DNA from: Bacteroidales bacterium
Lineage (GTDB): Bacteria; Bacteroidota; Bacteroidia; Bacteroidales; UBA932
Length of the DNA stretch: 64,000 nucleotides
Reading direction: 5' to 3'
Assembly: GCA_017618115.1 (NCBI GenBank)
Contig: JAFZUX010000007.1
Location: 62,001-126,000, forward strand
The notes below the pieces were generated by a model. It was not told the origin of the DNA. It searched no databases and saw only the letters and a program-made list of their open reading frames with translations. The translations under genes and the position numbers were made by a program. This document shows, in pieces, positions 8,145-16,587 of this stretch (position 1 is the stretch's first letter; each line of letters starts with the position of its first letter).

Positions 8145-8570
8145 TTAATTCTCTTTTTCTGAAAATGCAAGGGCGTAATACTTAATCTGTTTAATCATTG
8201 AGAGAAGTCCGTTTGCACGTGTAGGAGAGAGGTTTTCCTTAAGCCCTATGCTCTCAATGAAACTGAGGTCCGAATCCAAAATATCTTTAGGTGACTGACC
8301 GTTGTAAACTCTTATGAGCAAAGATATTATACCCTTGGTAATTATAGCGTCGCTATCTGCGGAAAAGTAGAGAAGCCCCTCCTCTTCTTTGCAGTTTAAC
8401 CACACTCTGCTCTGGCATCCCTTAATGAGATTCTCGTCCGTTTTGGCAGACTCCTCAATAACGGGAAGGCTCTTACCCAAATCTATGATATACTGGTATT
8501 TATCCATCCAGTTATCAAAGATTGAGAACTCCTCAATTATCTGTGCCTCTATCTCTTTTATTGTTGCCAT
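8145..8570 (-). CDS. sufE: SufE cysteine desulfuration protein
   Basis: Accepts sulfane sulfur from SufS and passes it to the Fe-S scaffold. The 141-residue protein has the SufE fold signature with the active cysteine in NLIKGCQSRVWL (about residue 52) and the ELxRxNGL-like end ENLSPTRANGLLSMI. It starts six bases after the sufS stop, so the two are co-transcribed. Confidence 0.93.
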   Translation of the reverse strand: MATIKEIEAQIIEEFSIFDNWMDKYQYIIDLGKSLPVIEESAKTDENLIKGCQSRVWLNCKEEEGLLYFSADSDAIITKGIISLLIRVYNGQSPKDILDSDLSFIESIGLKENLSPTRANGLLSMIKQIKYYALAFSEKEN

Positions 8571-8576
8571 TTCTCT

Positions 8577-9827
8577 CTACTTTAACATTTGCAACGCTCT
8601 CTGCAAACATTGTACAAAATAGTCCGCCTCCTCCAAAGTATTGTATGGAGCAAAGGATGCACGAAGCGCGGAAGTTGCACCGAATGAGTTGATTAGCGGC
8701 TCTGCACACATAAGTCCGCTGCGAACCGCAACTCCCATCTTGTCCAATATCTGAGCCAAATCTCCCGCATTAACACCTTTAACGTTGAAGGAGAAAATAG
8801 GATGTTTCTTTTCCAAATCATCCGGCGTTCCGTATATCTCAATATCAGGTATTTGTGAGAGTTTCTCCATCATAAAGGAGACTATTTTTCTCTCCTCTTT
8901 TTTAAGCACATCCCCTACTTCTCCCTCTCTTAAAAACTCTGCAGTTTCAAGAGCCGGAAGCAGTGATGCCGCACCTGTAAAGTTTGGAGTGCCCGCCTCA
9001 AACTTAAGCGGCAGGGGAGCGTATGTAGTCTTCTGATATGTAACGGTTTCCACCATATCTCCACCACCCATGTATGGAGGCATTTTCTCAAGCCAATCCC
9101 TCTTTCCGTAAAGAATTCCAACACCAGTAGCACCGTAAATTTTATGAGCGGAAAAGGCGTAAAAATCACAATCCATCTTCTGCACATCTACCTTGGAATG
9201 AACTATTCCCTGTGCACCGTCTACCAACACCGGAATACCCCTTTTATGCGCCTTTTCTATTATCTCCGCGATGGAATTTTCCACACCCAGCACATTTGAA
9301 ACCTGAGTGAGCGCAACTATCTTCACCTCAGGGGTTAAAAGGCTCTCTACAAGGTTTGTAGAGAGGTTGCCGCTACCATCTATCGGGAGAACCTTAATTG
9401 TTGCGCCTGCTCTTTGGGCGGCAAGTTGCCACGGTACAATATTGGAGTGGTGTGAATCCGCCTCAATGAGCACTGCATCTCCCTCCTTTAGGAAGGCCTG
9501 GCAAAAGCTTGATGCTACGAGATTTATGGAGGCTGTGGTACCGCTGGTAAAAATTATGTTCTCTCTTTCGGGAGCGTTAATAAAAGAGCGTACCTTTTCA
9601 CGCGCAGCCTCGTAAGCCTCTGTGGCAAGATCTGATAGAGCGTACATTGAGCGGTGCACGTTGGCATTCTTGTTTACCATTGCGCCGGAGATAAACTCCA
9701 AAACCTCTCTGCTCTTTTGAGTTGTAGCCGCGTTATCCAAATAAACAAGCCTGCGGCCGTTCATACTTGTCTCCAATGCTGGGAAGTGTGAACGAACCTC
9801 GGAAATTATATTTTTAACGCCTTCCAT
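8577..9827 (-). CDS. sufS: Cysteine desulfurase SufS
   Basis: PLP-dependent enzyme that removes sulfur from cysteine for Fe-S assembly. The 416-residue protein has the PLP-lysine motif FSAHKIYGATGVG and the group II active-site cysteine in RSGLMCAEPLI. The ORF is open to 9905, but the start MEGVKNIISEVRSHFP at 9827 matches the family N-terminus, and a TAnnTTTG box lies just upstream at 9846-9839. It heads the suf-folK-glyS unit. The scaffold genes sufB, sufC and sufD are not in the window. Confidence 0.94.
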   Translation of the reverse strand: MEGVKNIISEVRSHFPALETSMNGRRLVYLDNAATTQKSREVLEFISGAMVNKNANVHRSMYALSDLATEAYEAAREKVRSFINAPERENIIFTSGTTASINLVASSFCQAFLKEGDAVLIEADSHHSNIVPWQLAAQRAGATIKVLPIDGSGNLSTNLVESLLTPEVKIVALTQVSNVLGVENSIAEIIEKAHKRGIPVLVDGAQGIVHSKVDVQKMDCDFYAFSAHKIYGATGVGILYGKRDWLEKMPPYMGGGDMVETVTYQKTTYAPLPLKFEAGTPNFTGAASLLPALETAEFLREGEVGDVLKKEERKIVSFMMEKLSQIPDIEIYGTPDDLEKKHPIFSFNVKGVNAGDLAQILDKMGVAVRSGLMCAEPLINSFGATSALRASFAPYNTLEEADYFVQCLQRALQMLK

Positions 9828-9838
9828 AAAAATCAGCG

Positions 9839-9846
9839 CAAAAATA
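9839..9846 (-). promoter_or_regulatory. -7 promoter box for sufS
   Basis: TATTTTTG on the minus strand (9846 to 9839) fits TAnnTTTG and ends 11 bases before the sufS ATG. I see no good TTTG upstream element at the standard spacing. Confidence 0.5.
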
Positions 9847-9860
9847 TGCAATCTTTTGAT

Positions 9861-9868
9861 TATTTTTG
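9861..9868 (+). promoter_or_regulatory. -7 promoter box for the SDR-ruvA unit
   Basis: TATTTTTG fits TAnnTTTG and ends six bases before the ATG at 9875, so the mRNA leader would be at most a few bases. The divergent sufS box is 15 bases away, so the two promoters are back to back. Confidence 0.5.
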
Positions 9869-9874
9869 CTCTAT

Positions 9875-10642
9875 ATGAACAAAACTGTTTTAATAACCGG
9901 AGCAACTAGCGGAATTGGAAGAGCTTGCGCCGTTAAGTTTGCTGAGGGAGGTTACCGTATAATCCTAACCGGAAGGGGCAAAGACAAGCTGGCGGAGGTT
10001 GAGAAAGAGATTCTTGCCACCGCTCCCAATGCAGAAGTTTATTCTCTGTTATTTGATGTAAGAGATAAATCTCAGGTTGTTTCCGCCGTGGCATCACTGC
10101 CGGCTGAGTGGAAAAATATTGACGTTCTCATTAACAATGCAGGATTGGCATTAGGCCTTGAGCCTGAGTATGATGGAAACGTTGATGAGTGGGATACTAT
10201 GATAGATACCAACATCAAAGGACTTTTATATATGACCCGCGCCGTTGTGCCCTCTATGATAGAGAACGGTAGGGGTCATATCATCAACATAGGTTCCGTT
10301 GCGGGAGATGCTGCCTATGCCAATGGAAACGTTTATTGTGCAACCAAGTCCGCCGTTAAAGCCCTGAGTGACGGACTGCGTATAGAACTGACTCACACTC
10401 CGTTACGCGTTACCAATCTTAAGCCCGGATTGGTGGAGACCAACTTCAGCAACACACGTTTTCACGGAGACAAAGCCAGAGCCAAAAATGTGTACAAAGG
10501 AATTGAGCCTCTTAAAGGTGCTGATATTGCGGATGTTGCATACTATGCCGCATCTGCTCCGGCACATGTTCAGATTGCAGAGGTGCTCATACTTGCCACA
10601 CATCAGGCCAGTGCTACGGTAGTTTGGCGTAAGGATGAATAA
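9875..10642 (+). CDS. Short-chain dehydrogenase/reductase (YdfG-like)
   Basis: A 255-residue NAD(P)-dependent oxidoreductase of the classical SDR type. It has the nucleotide motif TGATSGIGRA near the N-terminus, NNAG around residue 88, catalytic Ser in NIGSVAG and the YxxxK pair in VYCATKSAV. The end (HVQIAEVLILATHQASATVV) resembles YdfG-type 3-hydroxy acid dehydrogenases, but the substrate cannot be read from sequence. The ATG at 9875 is preferred over the in-frame ATG at 9866, which lies inside the promoter box. ruvA starts 34 bases downstream. Confidence 0.9.
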   Translation: MNKTVLITGATSGIGRACAVKFAEGGYRIILTGRGKDKLAEVEKEILATAPNAEVYSLLFDVRDKSQVVSAVASLPAEWKNIDVLINNAGLALGLEPEYDGNVDEWDTMIDTNIKGLLYMTRAVVPSMIENGRGHIINIGSVAGDAAYANGNVYCATKSAVKALSDGLRIELTHTPLRVTNLKPGLVETNFSNTRFHGDKARAKNVYKGIEPLKGADIADVAYYAASAPAHVQIAEVLILATHQASATVVWRKDE

Positions 10643-10676
10643 CGCCGCAAATGAAAGGATAACAACATTTTACAAT

Positions 10677-11264
10677 ATGTACGATTACATCAAAGGAACT
10701 TTGGAGGAGAGCACCCCTACGCGTGCCGTAGTTGAGGCGGGCGGAATAGGGTACTCCCTGGAAATTTCCCTGCAGACCTTCACCCAGATTCAAAACTTAA
10801 AAGAGGTTAAGCTCTATATCTATTACCATGTAAAAGAGGATGTTGCACTGTGGTACGGGTTCAGCACCAAAGAGGAGAGAACAATGTTTCTGCTGCTTAT
10901 AAACGTTAACAGCATTGGCCCGAATACCGCCAGAATGATTCTCTCATCTCTTACTACGGATGAACTCCGCACGGCAATTCTCTCAGATGACGTTAACAGA
11001 ATAAAAGCCGTTAAGGGAATAGGACTCAAGACCGCGCAAAAGGTTATCATTGAGCTTAAAGACAAGATTCAAAAGGGTGCGGACGCCTCCACACTTCCTC
11101 TTGGAACCGTTGCCCGTCCGGCAGTTGCAGAGGAAGCAATAGGGGCTCTGGTTATGCTCGGATTTACAAAACAGGCCTCAGAAAAAGCGGTGGCAGATAT
11201 CTACAAAGAGAACTCATCTCTGGGAGTTGAACAGCTTATTAAGCTGGCACTCAAGAGAATGTAA
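10677..11264 (+). CDS. ruvA: Holliday junction branch migration protein RuvA
   Basis: Binds Holliday junctions and loads the RuvB motor. The 195-residue protein starts with the typical MYDYIKGTL, has the helix-hairpin-helix segments (NVNSIGPNTARMIL and VKGIGLKTAQKVIIELKDK) and the C-terminal RuvB-contact domain (EEAIGALVMLGFTKQASEKAV). The ORF is open upstream to 10635, but the family start at 10677 is clear. ruvB is in the same window but 21 kb away and on the other strand; ruvC is not seen. Confidence 0.96.
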   Translation: MYDYIKGTLEESTPTRAVVEAGGIGYSLEISLQTFTQIQNLKEVKLYIYYHVKEDVALWYGFSTKEERTMFLLLINVNSIGPNTARMILSSLTTDELRTAILSDDVNRIKAVKGIGLKTAQKVIIELKDKIQKGADASTLPLGTVARPAVAEEAIGALVMLGFTKQASEKAVADIYKENSSLGVEQLIKLALKRM

Positions 11265-11272
11265 TAATAGCA

Positions 11273-12262
11273 ATGGGAGAGGTTAAACAGAATTCACTGA
11301 AAGCCTGGATTTTAGCGGCAAGACCAAAGACCCTGGCCGGTGCCGCCGCTCCCGTTTTTGTGGGGTGGGCTCTGGCGCTCTTTTTCATCAAAGCGGCCAC
11401 TCCCTCTTTCAGAGAATTTTTGTGGTTGCCTGCAATTTTGTCTCTGCTCTTTGCCCTTCTGATGCAGATAGATGCAAACCTTATAAACGATTATTTTGAC
11501 TTCAAAAAGGGAACGGATACCGAAGAACGGTTGGGTCCGGAAAGAGCCTGCGCTCAGGGGTGGATAACCCTTCCGGCAATGAGGTTGGGAATAATCATAG
11601 TTACAACACTGGCCGCCCTTGTTGGACTGCCTCTGATATTCTTTGGAGGAAGGCCTTTAGCTTTTGTGGGAATTGCTTGTATTTTAGGAGCTTTCCTCTA
11701 CACCACCTACCTCTCTTACAGAGGTTGGGGAGATTTTATGGTGGTGATTTTCTTTGGCGTTGTTCCGGTATTTTTCACCCAGTATGTAATAACGGGAGGA
11801 GGGGAGTGTTACAGAGGTTTTATGCCTGCCGCCGCTGTTCTTTTAGCCGGCCTGGCGGTGGGATTTGTTACGGATAACCTTTTGGTTGTCAATAACTATC
11901 GCGATAGAGAAACGGATTCAAAAACGGGCAAAAAGACAATAATTGTTAGTTTGGGAGCAAAGGCGGGAGAAAGGCTTTATCTCTTTAACGGAATTGTGGG
12001 AATATTGCTGGCCTCTCTTTCCGTTTTCATTCTAAACATCTGTTATTCAGAGTGGCAGAGGTACTTGATTGACCCAAGATGTTTTATTCCTTTCCTCTTT
12101 TTGCCCTTCCTTTTAGCCGTATTTTTCAGAATGGTAAAAATAAAGAAGGGGAGAGCGCTTAACGCAGTGCTTGGGGCAACCTCTCGCAATATTTTAATTT
12201 TCAGCATTTTATTAATTATTGCTCTTCTTTTTATCACCCCTCTGTTTTGTGTTCTCTACTAA
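11273..12262 (+). CDS. menA: 1,4-dihydroxy-2-naphthoate polyprenyltransferase MenA
   Basis: Membrane UbiA-family prenyltransferase that attaches the isoprenoid tail in menaquinone synthesis. The 329-residue protein has the N-terminal KAWILAARPKTL, the first Asp-rich motif NLINDYFDFKKGTD, the second motif NNYRDRETDSKTGKKT, and about eight hydrophobic helices. It begins eight bases after ruvA. Menaquinone is the expected electron carrier for the FrdAB enzyme encoded at 23972-26755; other men genes are absent here. Confidence 0.94.
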   Translation: MGEVKQNSLKAWILAARPKTLAGAAAPVFVGWALALFFIKAATPSFREFLWLPAILSLLFALLMQIDANLINDYFDFKKGTDTEERLGPERACAQGWITLPAMRLGIIIVTTLAALVGLPLIFFGGRPLAFVGIACILGAFLYTTYLSYRGWGDFMVVIFFGVVPVFFTQYVITGGGECYRGFMPAAAVLLAGLAVGFVTDNLLVVNNYRDRETDSKTGKKTIIVSLGAKAGERLYLFNGIVGILLASLSVFILNICYSEWQRYLIDPRCFIPFLFLPFLLAVFFRMVKIKKGRALNAVLGATSRNILIFSILLIIALLFITPLFCVLY

Positions 12263-12276
12263 ATTTCATAATTTCG
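12246..12276 (+). promoter_or_regulatory. Promoter for gcvH
   Basis: TTTG at 12246-12249, a 19-base spacer and TAATTTCG at 12269-12276 (one mismatch to TAnnTTTG). It overlaps the end of menA and lies 37 bases before the gcvH ATG. Confidence 0.55.
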
Positions 12277-12313
12277 TCTGCTTTTAAAGTCAAATAATTT
12301 AAATTTTTTAGAT

Positions 12314-12691
12314 ATGAATATTCCTGCAAATCTCAAGTATTCAAACGATCACGAGTGGGTGAGCGTTGAAGGTAACATTGCAACAGTAGGTATCACAGAT
12401 TTTGCTCAGAGCGAACTGGGAGATATCGTATTTTTGGATATCACCTGCGAGGGCGAGACTCTTGCTGCCGGTGAGCAATTTGGTAGTATTGAGGCTGTTA
12501 AAACAGTTGCCGAGGCTCTTATGCCTGTAAGCGGAAAAGTTGTGGAGATTAACCCGGACTTGGAGGGTGCTCCTGAGAGTGTTAACAAGGATCCTTACGG
12601 AGCCGGCTGGCTGATTAAGGTTGAGATGAGCAACCCTGCTGAGGTTGACGCTCTGCTTGACGCTGCAGCTTATGAGGCAATCTGCAAGTAA
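12314..12691 (+). CDS. gcvH: Glycine cleavage system H protein
   Basis: Lipoyl carrier that shuttles the aminomethyl group of glycine between GcvP, GcvT and GcvL. The 125-residue protein has the usual start ([15 protein letters not shown]) and the lipoylation motif with the modified lysine in [13 protein letters not shown], about residue 63. The other glycine cleavage genes are not in the window. The stop codon overlaps the next start (TAATG), coupling it to threonine aldolase, which makes glycine. Confidence 0.97.
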   Translation: MNIPANLKYSNDHEWVSVEGNIATVGITDFAQSELGDIVFLDITCEGETLAAGEQFGSIEAVKTVAEALMPVSGKVVEINPDLEGAPESVNKDPYGAGWLIKVEMSNPAEVDALLDAAAYEAICK

Positions 12692-13746
12692 TGAACAAAT
12701 GTTCCTTTGGGAGTGACAACCACTCCGGTGTTCATCCGCAAATCCTCAAAGCCATAGAGAGGGTTAACGAGGGTTATTGTTTCGGATACGGAGAGGACGG
12801 TTACACCGAAGGAGTTTTAAGACAAATTGAGGCCTTGCTGGGTAATGACTGCAAGGCCCTTTTTGTGCTCAACGGAACCGGGGCAAACGTGGTTTCACTG
12901 GCCTCTTTCCTGGACTCTTTCAGCACCGTTCTTGCACCCTCTTGTGCCCATATTCTGGAGGATGAATGTGGCGCCGTAGAGAGATTTTCCTCCTGCAAAA
13001 TTACCCCGCTTGAGCACGTAGACGGCAAGGTTGTTTTTGATGAAGTTAAGGCTGCTCTCAACTTTGGAGACCAGCATAAAGTTCAACCAAAAATTCTCTC
13101 CATTTCTCTCCCTACGGAGTTTGAAACTCTTTACACCAGAGAGGAGATAAAAGCCTTGGCGGATCTTATGCACTCTGAGGGCGGATACCTCCATATTGAC
13201 GGTTCCAGAATCTCAAATGCGGCAAGCGCAATGGGCTGCTCCGTTAAGGAAATCACCTACGATTTGGGGTGTGACGTTCTCTCCTTTGGCGGTACCAAAA
13301 ACGGACTTTTGATAGGGGAGGCCGTGGTGATTTTCAACCTGAAGAAGAATCAAAAAATAGCAGACAACCTCTGCTACATAAGAAAACAGGCAACCCAACT
13401 CTACTCCAAAAACCGCTTTATTGCAGCTCAGTTTGAGGCCTACCTGAAGGATGATCTCTACCTTAAGATGGCCTCTCACTCAAACGAGATGGCAAAATAT
13501 CTGGAGAGTTGCTTGAGAGAAAAACTGGGAGGAAAAATTAAGATAACCCGCCCGGTTCAGACCAACGGAGTCTATCTCTCCCTGCTTCCGTTATCCGAGG
13601 AGGCTATAGAAGCTCTGCGGAAAAAGTACATTTTCTACATCTGGGATAACAAGACAAAGGAGGTTAGACTTATGTGCTCCTTCAACACTCAAAAGGAGTT
13701 TATTGATGGTTTTATTGAGGATTTAAGCAAAAAGGGGCCGTTTTAG
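12691..13746 (+). CDS. ltaE: Low-specificity L-threonine aldolase
   Basis: PLP enzyme of fold type I that splits threonine or allo-threonine into glycine and acetaldehyde. The 351-residue protein has the start FGSDNHSGVHPQIL, the cofactor Asp/His region LHIDGSRISNAA and the PLP lysine in SFGGTKNGL (about residue 208). Its start overlaps the gcvH stop, a pairing that puts glycine formation next to glycine cleavage. A terminator stem begins within its last codons. Beta-eliminating lyases look similar, but the GGTKNG segment favours the aldolase. Confidence 0.9.
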   Translation: MNKCSFGSDNHSGVHPQILKAIERVNEGYCFGYGEDGYTEGVLRQIEALLGNDCKALFVLNGTGANVVSLASFLDSFSTVLAPSCAHILEDECGAVERFSSCKITPLEHVDGKVVFDEVKAALNFGDQHKVQPKILSISLPTEFETLYTREEIKALADLMHSEGGYLHIDGSRISNAASAMGCSVKEITYDLGCDVLSFGGTKNGLLIGEAVVIFNLKKNQKIADNLCYIRKQATQLYSKNRFIAAQFEAYLKDDLYLKMASHSNEMAKYLESCLREKLGGKIKITRPVQTNGVYLSLLPLSEEAIEALRKKYIFYIWDNKTKEVRLMCSFNTQKEFIDGFIEDLSKKGPF

Positions 13747-13755
13747 CCCCTTTTT
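13729..13755 (+). terminator. Rho-independent terminator of gcvH-ltaE
   Basis: A 10-bp perfect stem, AAAAAGGGGC (13729-13738) and GCCCCTTTTT (13746-13755), around a 7-base loop that contains most of the stop codon. Confidence 0.85.
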
Positions 13756-13802
13756 CTGTTTTAACGTCTCATTGCCCGGCTTGAGTGCCGTTCGTTGAAA
13801 TT

Positions 13803-13830
13803 AGGCCCCTTTTTGTGGGCCTTCTTTTTT
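13803..13830 (+). terminator. Second hairpin with T run
   Basis: AGGCCC (13803-13808) pairs with GGGCCT (13817-13822), followed by TCTTTTTT. It could be a backup terminator for the gcvH-ltaE unit. It has no other obvious gene to serve on the plus strand. Confidence 0.55.
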
Positions 13831-13834
13831 GCCG

Positions 13835-13848
13835 GTTTCACGTGGAAC
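13835..13848. promoter_or_regulatory. parS-like centromere site
   Basis: GTTTCACGTGGAAC fits the conserved ParB-binding core GTTYCACGTGRAAC at all 14 positions. It lies in the 295-base gap between ltaE and mnmG. Chromosomal parS sites usually cluster near the replication origin. The rest of the gap is AT-rich, with no ORF. Confidence 0.55.
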
Positions 13849-14041
13849 TTGAGCACTTATTTTAGTATTATTCAGATAGTTGCTCCTATTGAGTTAAAGT
13901 GTTGGTTTAAATAAAAGCCATTTTTCAGATGCGGCGGAAAGGCTTAAAAATTTGCATAAACTAAAACTTTAGATGATTATAAATAATATACTTATTAACA
14001 ATTATTTAAATTATATCAACCTAAAGGAAAAATCAACATTT

Positions 14042-16027
14042 TTAACGCCCAAAATAGACCAACAAAACGGAGATATCTGCAGGAGAGACTCCGGAGATTC
14101 TGGAAGCCTGTGCAATTGTAGCCGGTTTGTATCTCATAAGCTTCTGACGGGCCTCCATTGAAAGTGATGTAACGCGCGTGAAATCAAAGTTTTGCGGTAT
14201 TTTCAACCTCTCCAGGCGTGCAATTCTTTCAGCCACGGCTTGTTCTCTTGCTATATAGCCTCTGTATTTGACGGCTATCTCCGCTGCGTCTATCAATTCC
14301 GTGGAGAGAGTATCCTTAAAAAGTTTCTTGTTTCCAATTGAGAAGCCGGCTGGGCGGAACGGCAGGCTCATCCCTCCTTCTCCGGCGGAGATTGGATAGT
14401 TATTCTCCAGAGAATCAGCTAGTTGTTTAATTTCTGTTCCACGCGGAACTACAGGCAGCAGCCTCCTCAAGGAGACCTCCGGCCTGTTTAACAGAGCTGA
14501 TGCCTTTTTGCCCTCTTCCAGAGTGTCCGAGCCAATGGATTTAAGTACTTTATTTGCCTTTGCCGGAGTTATCTTATCCTCGTCCAGAATCTTTATAATC
14601 TTATCCAGAGTGTTGTATTTATCCTTTACCAGATTGTATCGCTCATCCGTTGCCAGACCAAGTTTATAGCCGATAGGGGTGAGTCTCTGGTCTGCATTAT
14701 CCTGCCTTAAGAGTATTCTGAACTCCGCTCTGGAGGTAAACATTCTGTAAGGCTCGTCAACGCCCTTTGTGATAAGATCATCTATGAGAACGCCAATATA
14801 GGAGCTGTTTCTGCTCAAAACCAGAGGCTCTCTTTTCTGAACAGAAAGTGCAGCGTTGAGGCCTGCCATCAATCCCTGGGCGGCCGCCTCTTCATAGCCG
14901 GTGGTTCCGTTTACCTGGCCTGCAAAATAGAGTCCTCTTACCAGCTTTGATTCCAGCGAAGCTTTCAGTTGTGTTGGTGGGAAATAATCGTACTCCACGG
15001 CGTATGCCGGACGATAGATTTCCACACTCTCAAATCCCTCAATTTTCCTCAGCGCCGCCATCTGGATATCCATCGGGAGAGAGGAGGAAAATCCTTGCAG
15101 ATAGTACTCGTTTGTGTTCCATCCTTCCGGCTCCAAAAAGAGTAAATGCTGATCTTTTCCGGCAAAGGTTCTGAGCTTGTCCTCTATGCTCGGACAGTAA
15201 CGTGGACCTATGCCTTTTATCTTTCCGGAGAAGAGCGGGGAGTCTTTAAATCCCTTCTCCAAAATTGAGTGAACTTTCTTATTTGTGTGAACCAAATAAC
15301 AGCACTTTTGAGAGACGTTCATCTGTACGGATGAGGGAACATTCAGAAAGGAGAATCTCATTGGATTTTCGTCCCCTATTTGAACCTCCAGCGCCTCTAA
15401 ATTCACCGAACGGATATCTATCCTTGGAGGTGTTCCGGTTTTCATTCTTCCGCTCTCAATTCCCACTTTTGCCAGTGACTCCGTAAGTCCTAAGGAGGTG
15501 GGTTCTCCAACTCTGCCGCCCTCTGTGGAGTTGCGCCCTATGAACATCTTCCCGCTCAAAAATGTACCCGCAGTAAGGATAACTTTTGAGGCTTTGAACT
15601 CCGCTCCCAAAGAGGTTTTAACTCCCTTAACAACGTATTTTTCAATTATGAAGTCTGAAACGGTATCCTGCCAGATGTGCAGATTTGGGGTGTGTTCCAA
15701 AACCCACCTCCAGTTGAGAATAAAGAACTGACGGTCACACTGAGCACGAGGGCTCCAGACAGCGGGACCCTTGGAACTGTTGAGCATTCTGAACTGAATG
15801 GTGGAGGCGTCCGTTACCAGTCCCATTGAACCGCCCAAAGCGTCTATCTCTCTGACTATCTGCCCCTTAGCAATACCGCCCACGGCCGGATTACAGGACA
15901 TCTGCGCTATCTTGTTCATATCCATCGTGATAAGAAGGGTATTGCAGCCCATCTTGGCTGCGGTTGCAGCAGCTTCGCAGCCGGCGTGGCCCGCTCCTAT
16001 CACAATTATATCGTAACTCTTAGCCAT
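14042..16027 (-). CDS. mnmG: tRNA uridine-5-carboxymethylaminomethyl(34) synthesis enzyme MnmG
   Basis: FAD-dependent partner of MnmE that modifies the wobble uridine of several tRNAs. The 661-residue protein begins with the FAD-binding [19 protein letters not shown], has the conserved [24 protein letters not shown], the second FAD segment [17 protein letters not shown] and the C-terminal helical domain ending [20 protein letters not shown]. It starts one base after the ybeY stop on the same strand, so the two form an operon. A second near-parS sequence lies within its 3' third (14436-14449). Confidence 0.97.
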   Translation of the reverse strand: MAKSYDIIVIGAGHAGCEAAATAAKMGCNTLLITMDMNKIAQMSCNPAVGGIAKGQIVREIDALGGSMGLVTDASTIQFRMLNSSKGPAVWSPRAQCDRQFFILNWRWVLEHTPNLHIWQDTVSDFIIEKYVVKGVKTSLGAEFKASKVILTAGTFLSGKMFIGRNSTEGGRVGEPTSLGLTESLAKVGIESGRMKTGTPPRIDIRSVNLEALEVQIGDENPMRFSFLNVPSSVQMNVSQKCCYLVHTNKKVHSILEKGFKDSPLFSGKIKGIGPRYCPSIEDKLRTFAGKDQHLLFLEPEGWNTNEYYLQGFSSSLPMDIQMAALRKIEGFESVEIYRPAYAVEYDYFPPTQLKASLESKLVRGLYFAGQVNGTTGYEEAAAQGLMAGLNAALSVQKREPLVLSRNSSYIGVLIDDLITKGVDEPYRMFTSRAEFRILLRQDNADQRLTPIGYKLGLATDERYNLVKDKYNTLDKIIKILDEDKITPAKANKVLKSIGSDTLEEGKKASALLNRPEVSLRRLLPVVPRGTEIKQLADSLENNYPISAGEGGMSLPFRPAGFSIGNKKLFKDTLSTELIDAAEIAVKYRGYIAREQAVAERIARLERLKIPQNFDFTRVTSLSMEARQKLMRYKPATIAQASRISGVSPADISVLLVYFGR

Positions 16028-16028
16028 T

Positions 16029-16505
16029 CTACTGATTTTTAGGTCTGTATGAGATTTTTATATCTCCATTTAAAAAGTTCTCCTCCAACATTTTAAGCGC
16101 TTTATTCTCTGCGCTTCTCATCTTTTTCTGCTGGGTAGGGGTGTGATCATCCTCTCCGCTAATATGGAGAATTCCGTGAACTATAACTCTGCAAAGTTCG
16201 CACTCAAATTTTTGTGGGTACATCTGTCTGTAATCCTCTGAATTCGCCTTTATTGTATCCAAACTTATGAAGAGATCCCCGCTTACAATATTCTCTATTC
16301 TGTAATCAAACGTTATGATGTCCGTATAGTAATTATGATGCAAACTCTCTTTGTTGAGCTGTAAAATCTCAGGGTCCGTGCAGAAGAGAACGTTCACCTC
16401 ACCAAGTGTCAACCCCCTCTCTTTCAGAACGTTATTTATCCACTGCTTTATTACTCTCTTCCCTTTTAAACGGGCTCCGGTATTCTGTTCCAGTATATTA
16501 AACAT
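16029..16505 (-). CDS. ybeY: Endoribonuclease YbeY (rRNA maturation)
   Basis: Metal-dependent RNase needed for 16S rRNA 3'-end maturation and ribosome quality control. The 158-residue protein has the zinc motif [13 protein letters not shown] (HxxxHxxxxxDH) near residue 109 and the upstream segment [10 protein letters not shown] typical of the family. It is the first gene of a two-gene unit with mnmG. Confidence 0.95.
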   Translation of the reverse strand: MFNILEQNTGARLKGKRVIKQWINNVLKERGLTLGEVNVLFCTDPEILQLNKESLHHNYYTDIITFDYRIENIVSGDLFISLDTIKANSEDYRQMYPQKFECELCRVIVHGILHISGEDDHTPTQQKKMRSAENKALKMLEENFLNGDIKISYRPKNQ

Positions 16506-16529
16506 TGATATTTTATTGATGTTATTTAT

Positions 16530-16560
16530 TTTGGCCTAAGGTCTCTATCTTCTAATTTTG
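16530..16560 (+). promoter_or_regulatory. Promoter for mdh
   Basis: TTTG at 16530-16533, a 19-base spacer and TAATTTTG at 16553-16560: a full match to the Bacteroidota consensus, 27 bases before the mdh ATG. Confidence 0.75.
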
Positions 16561-16587
16561 TATCAGCAAATTTAAAAAAAAGATATT

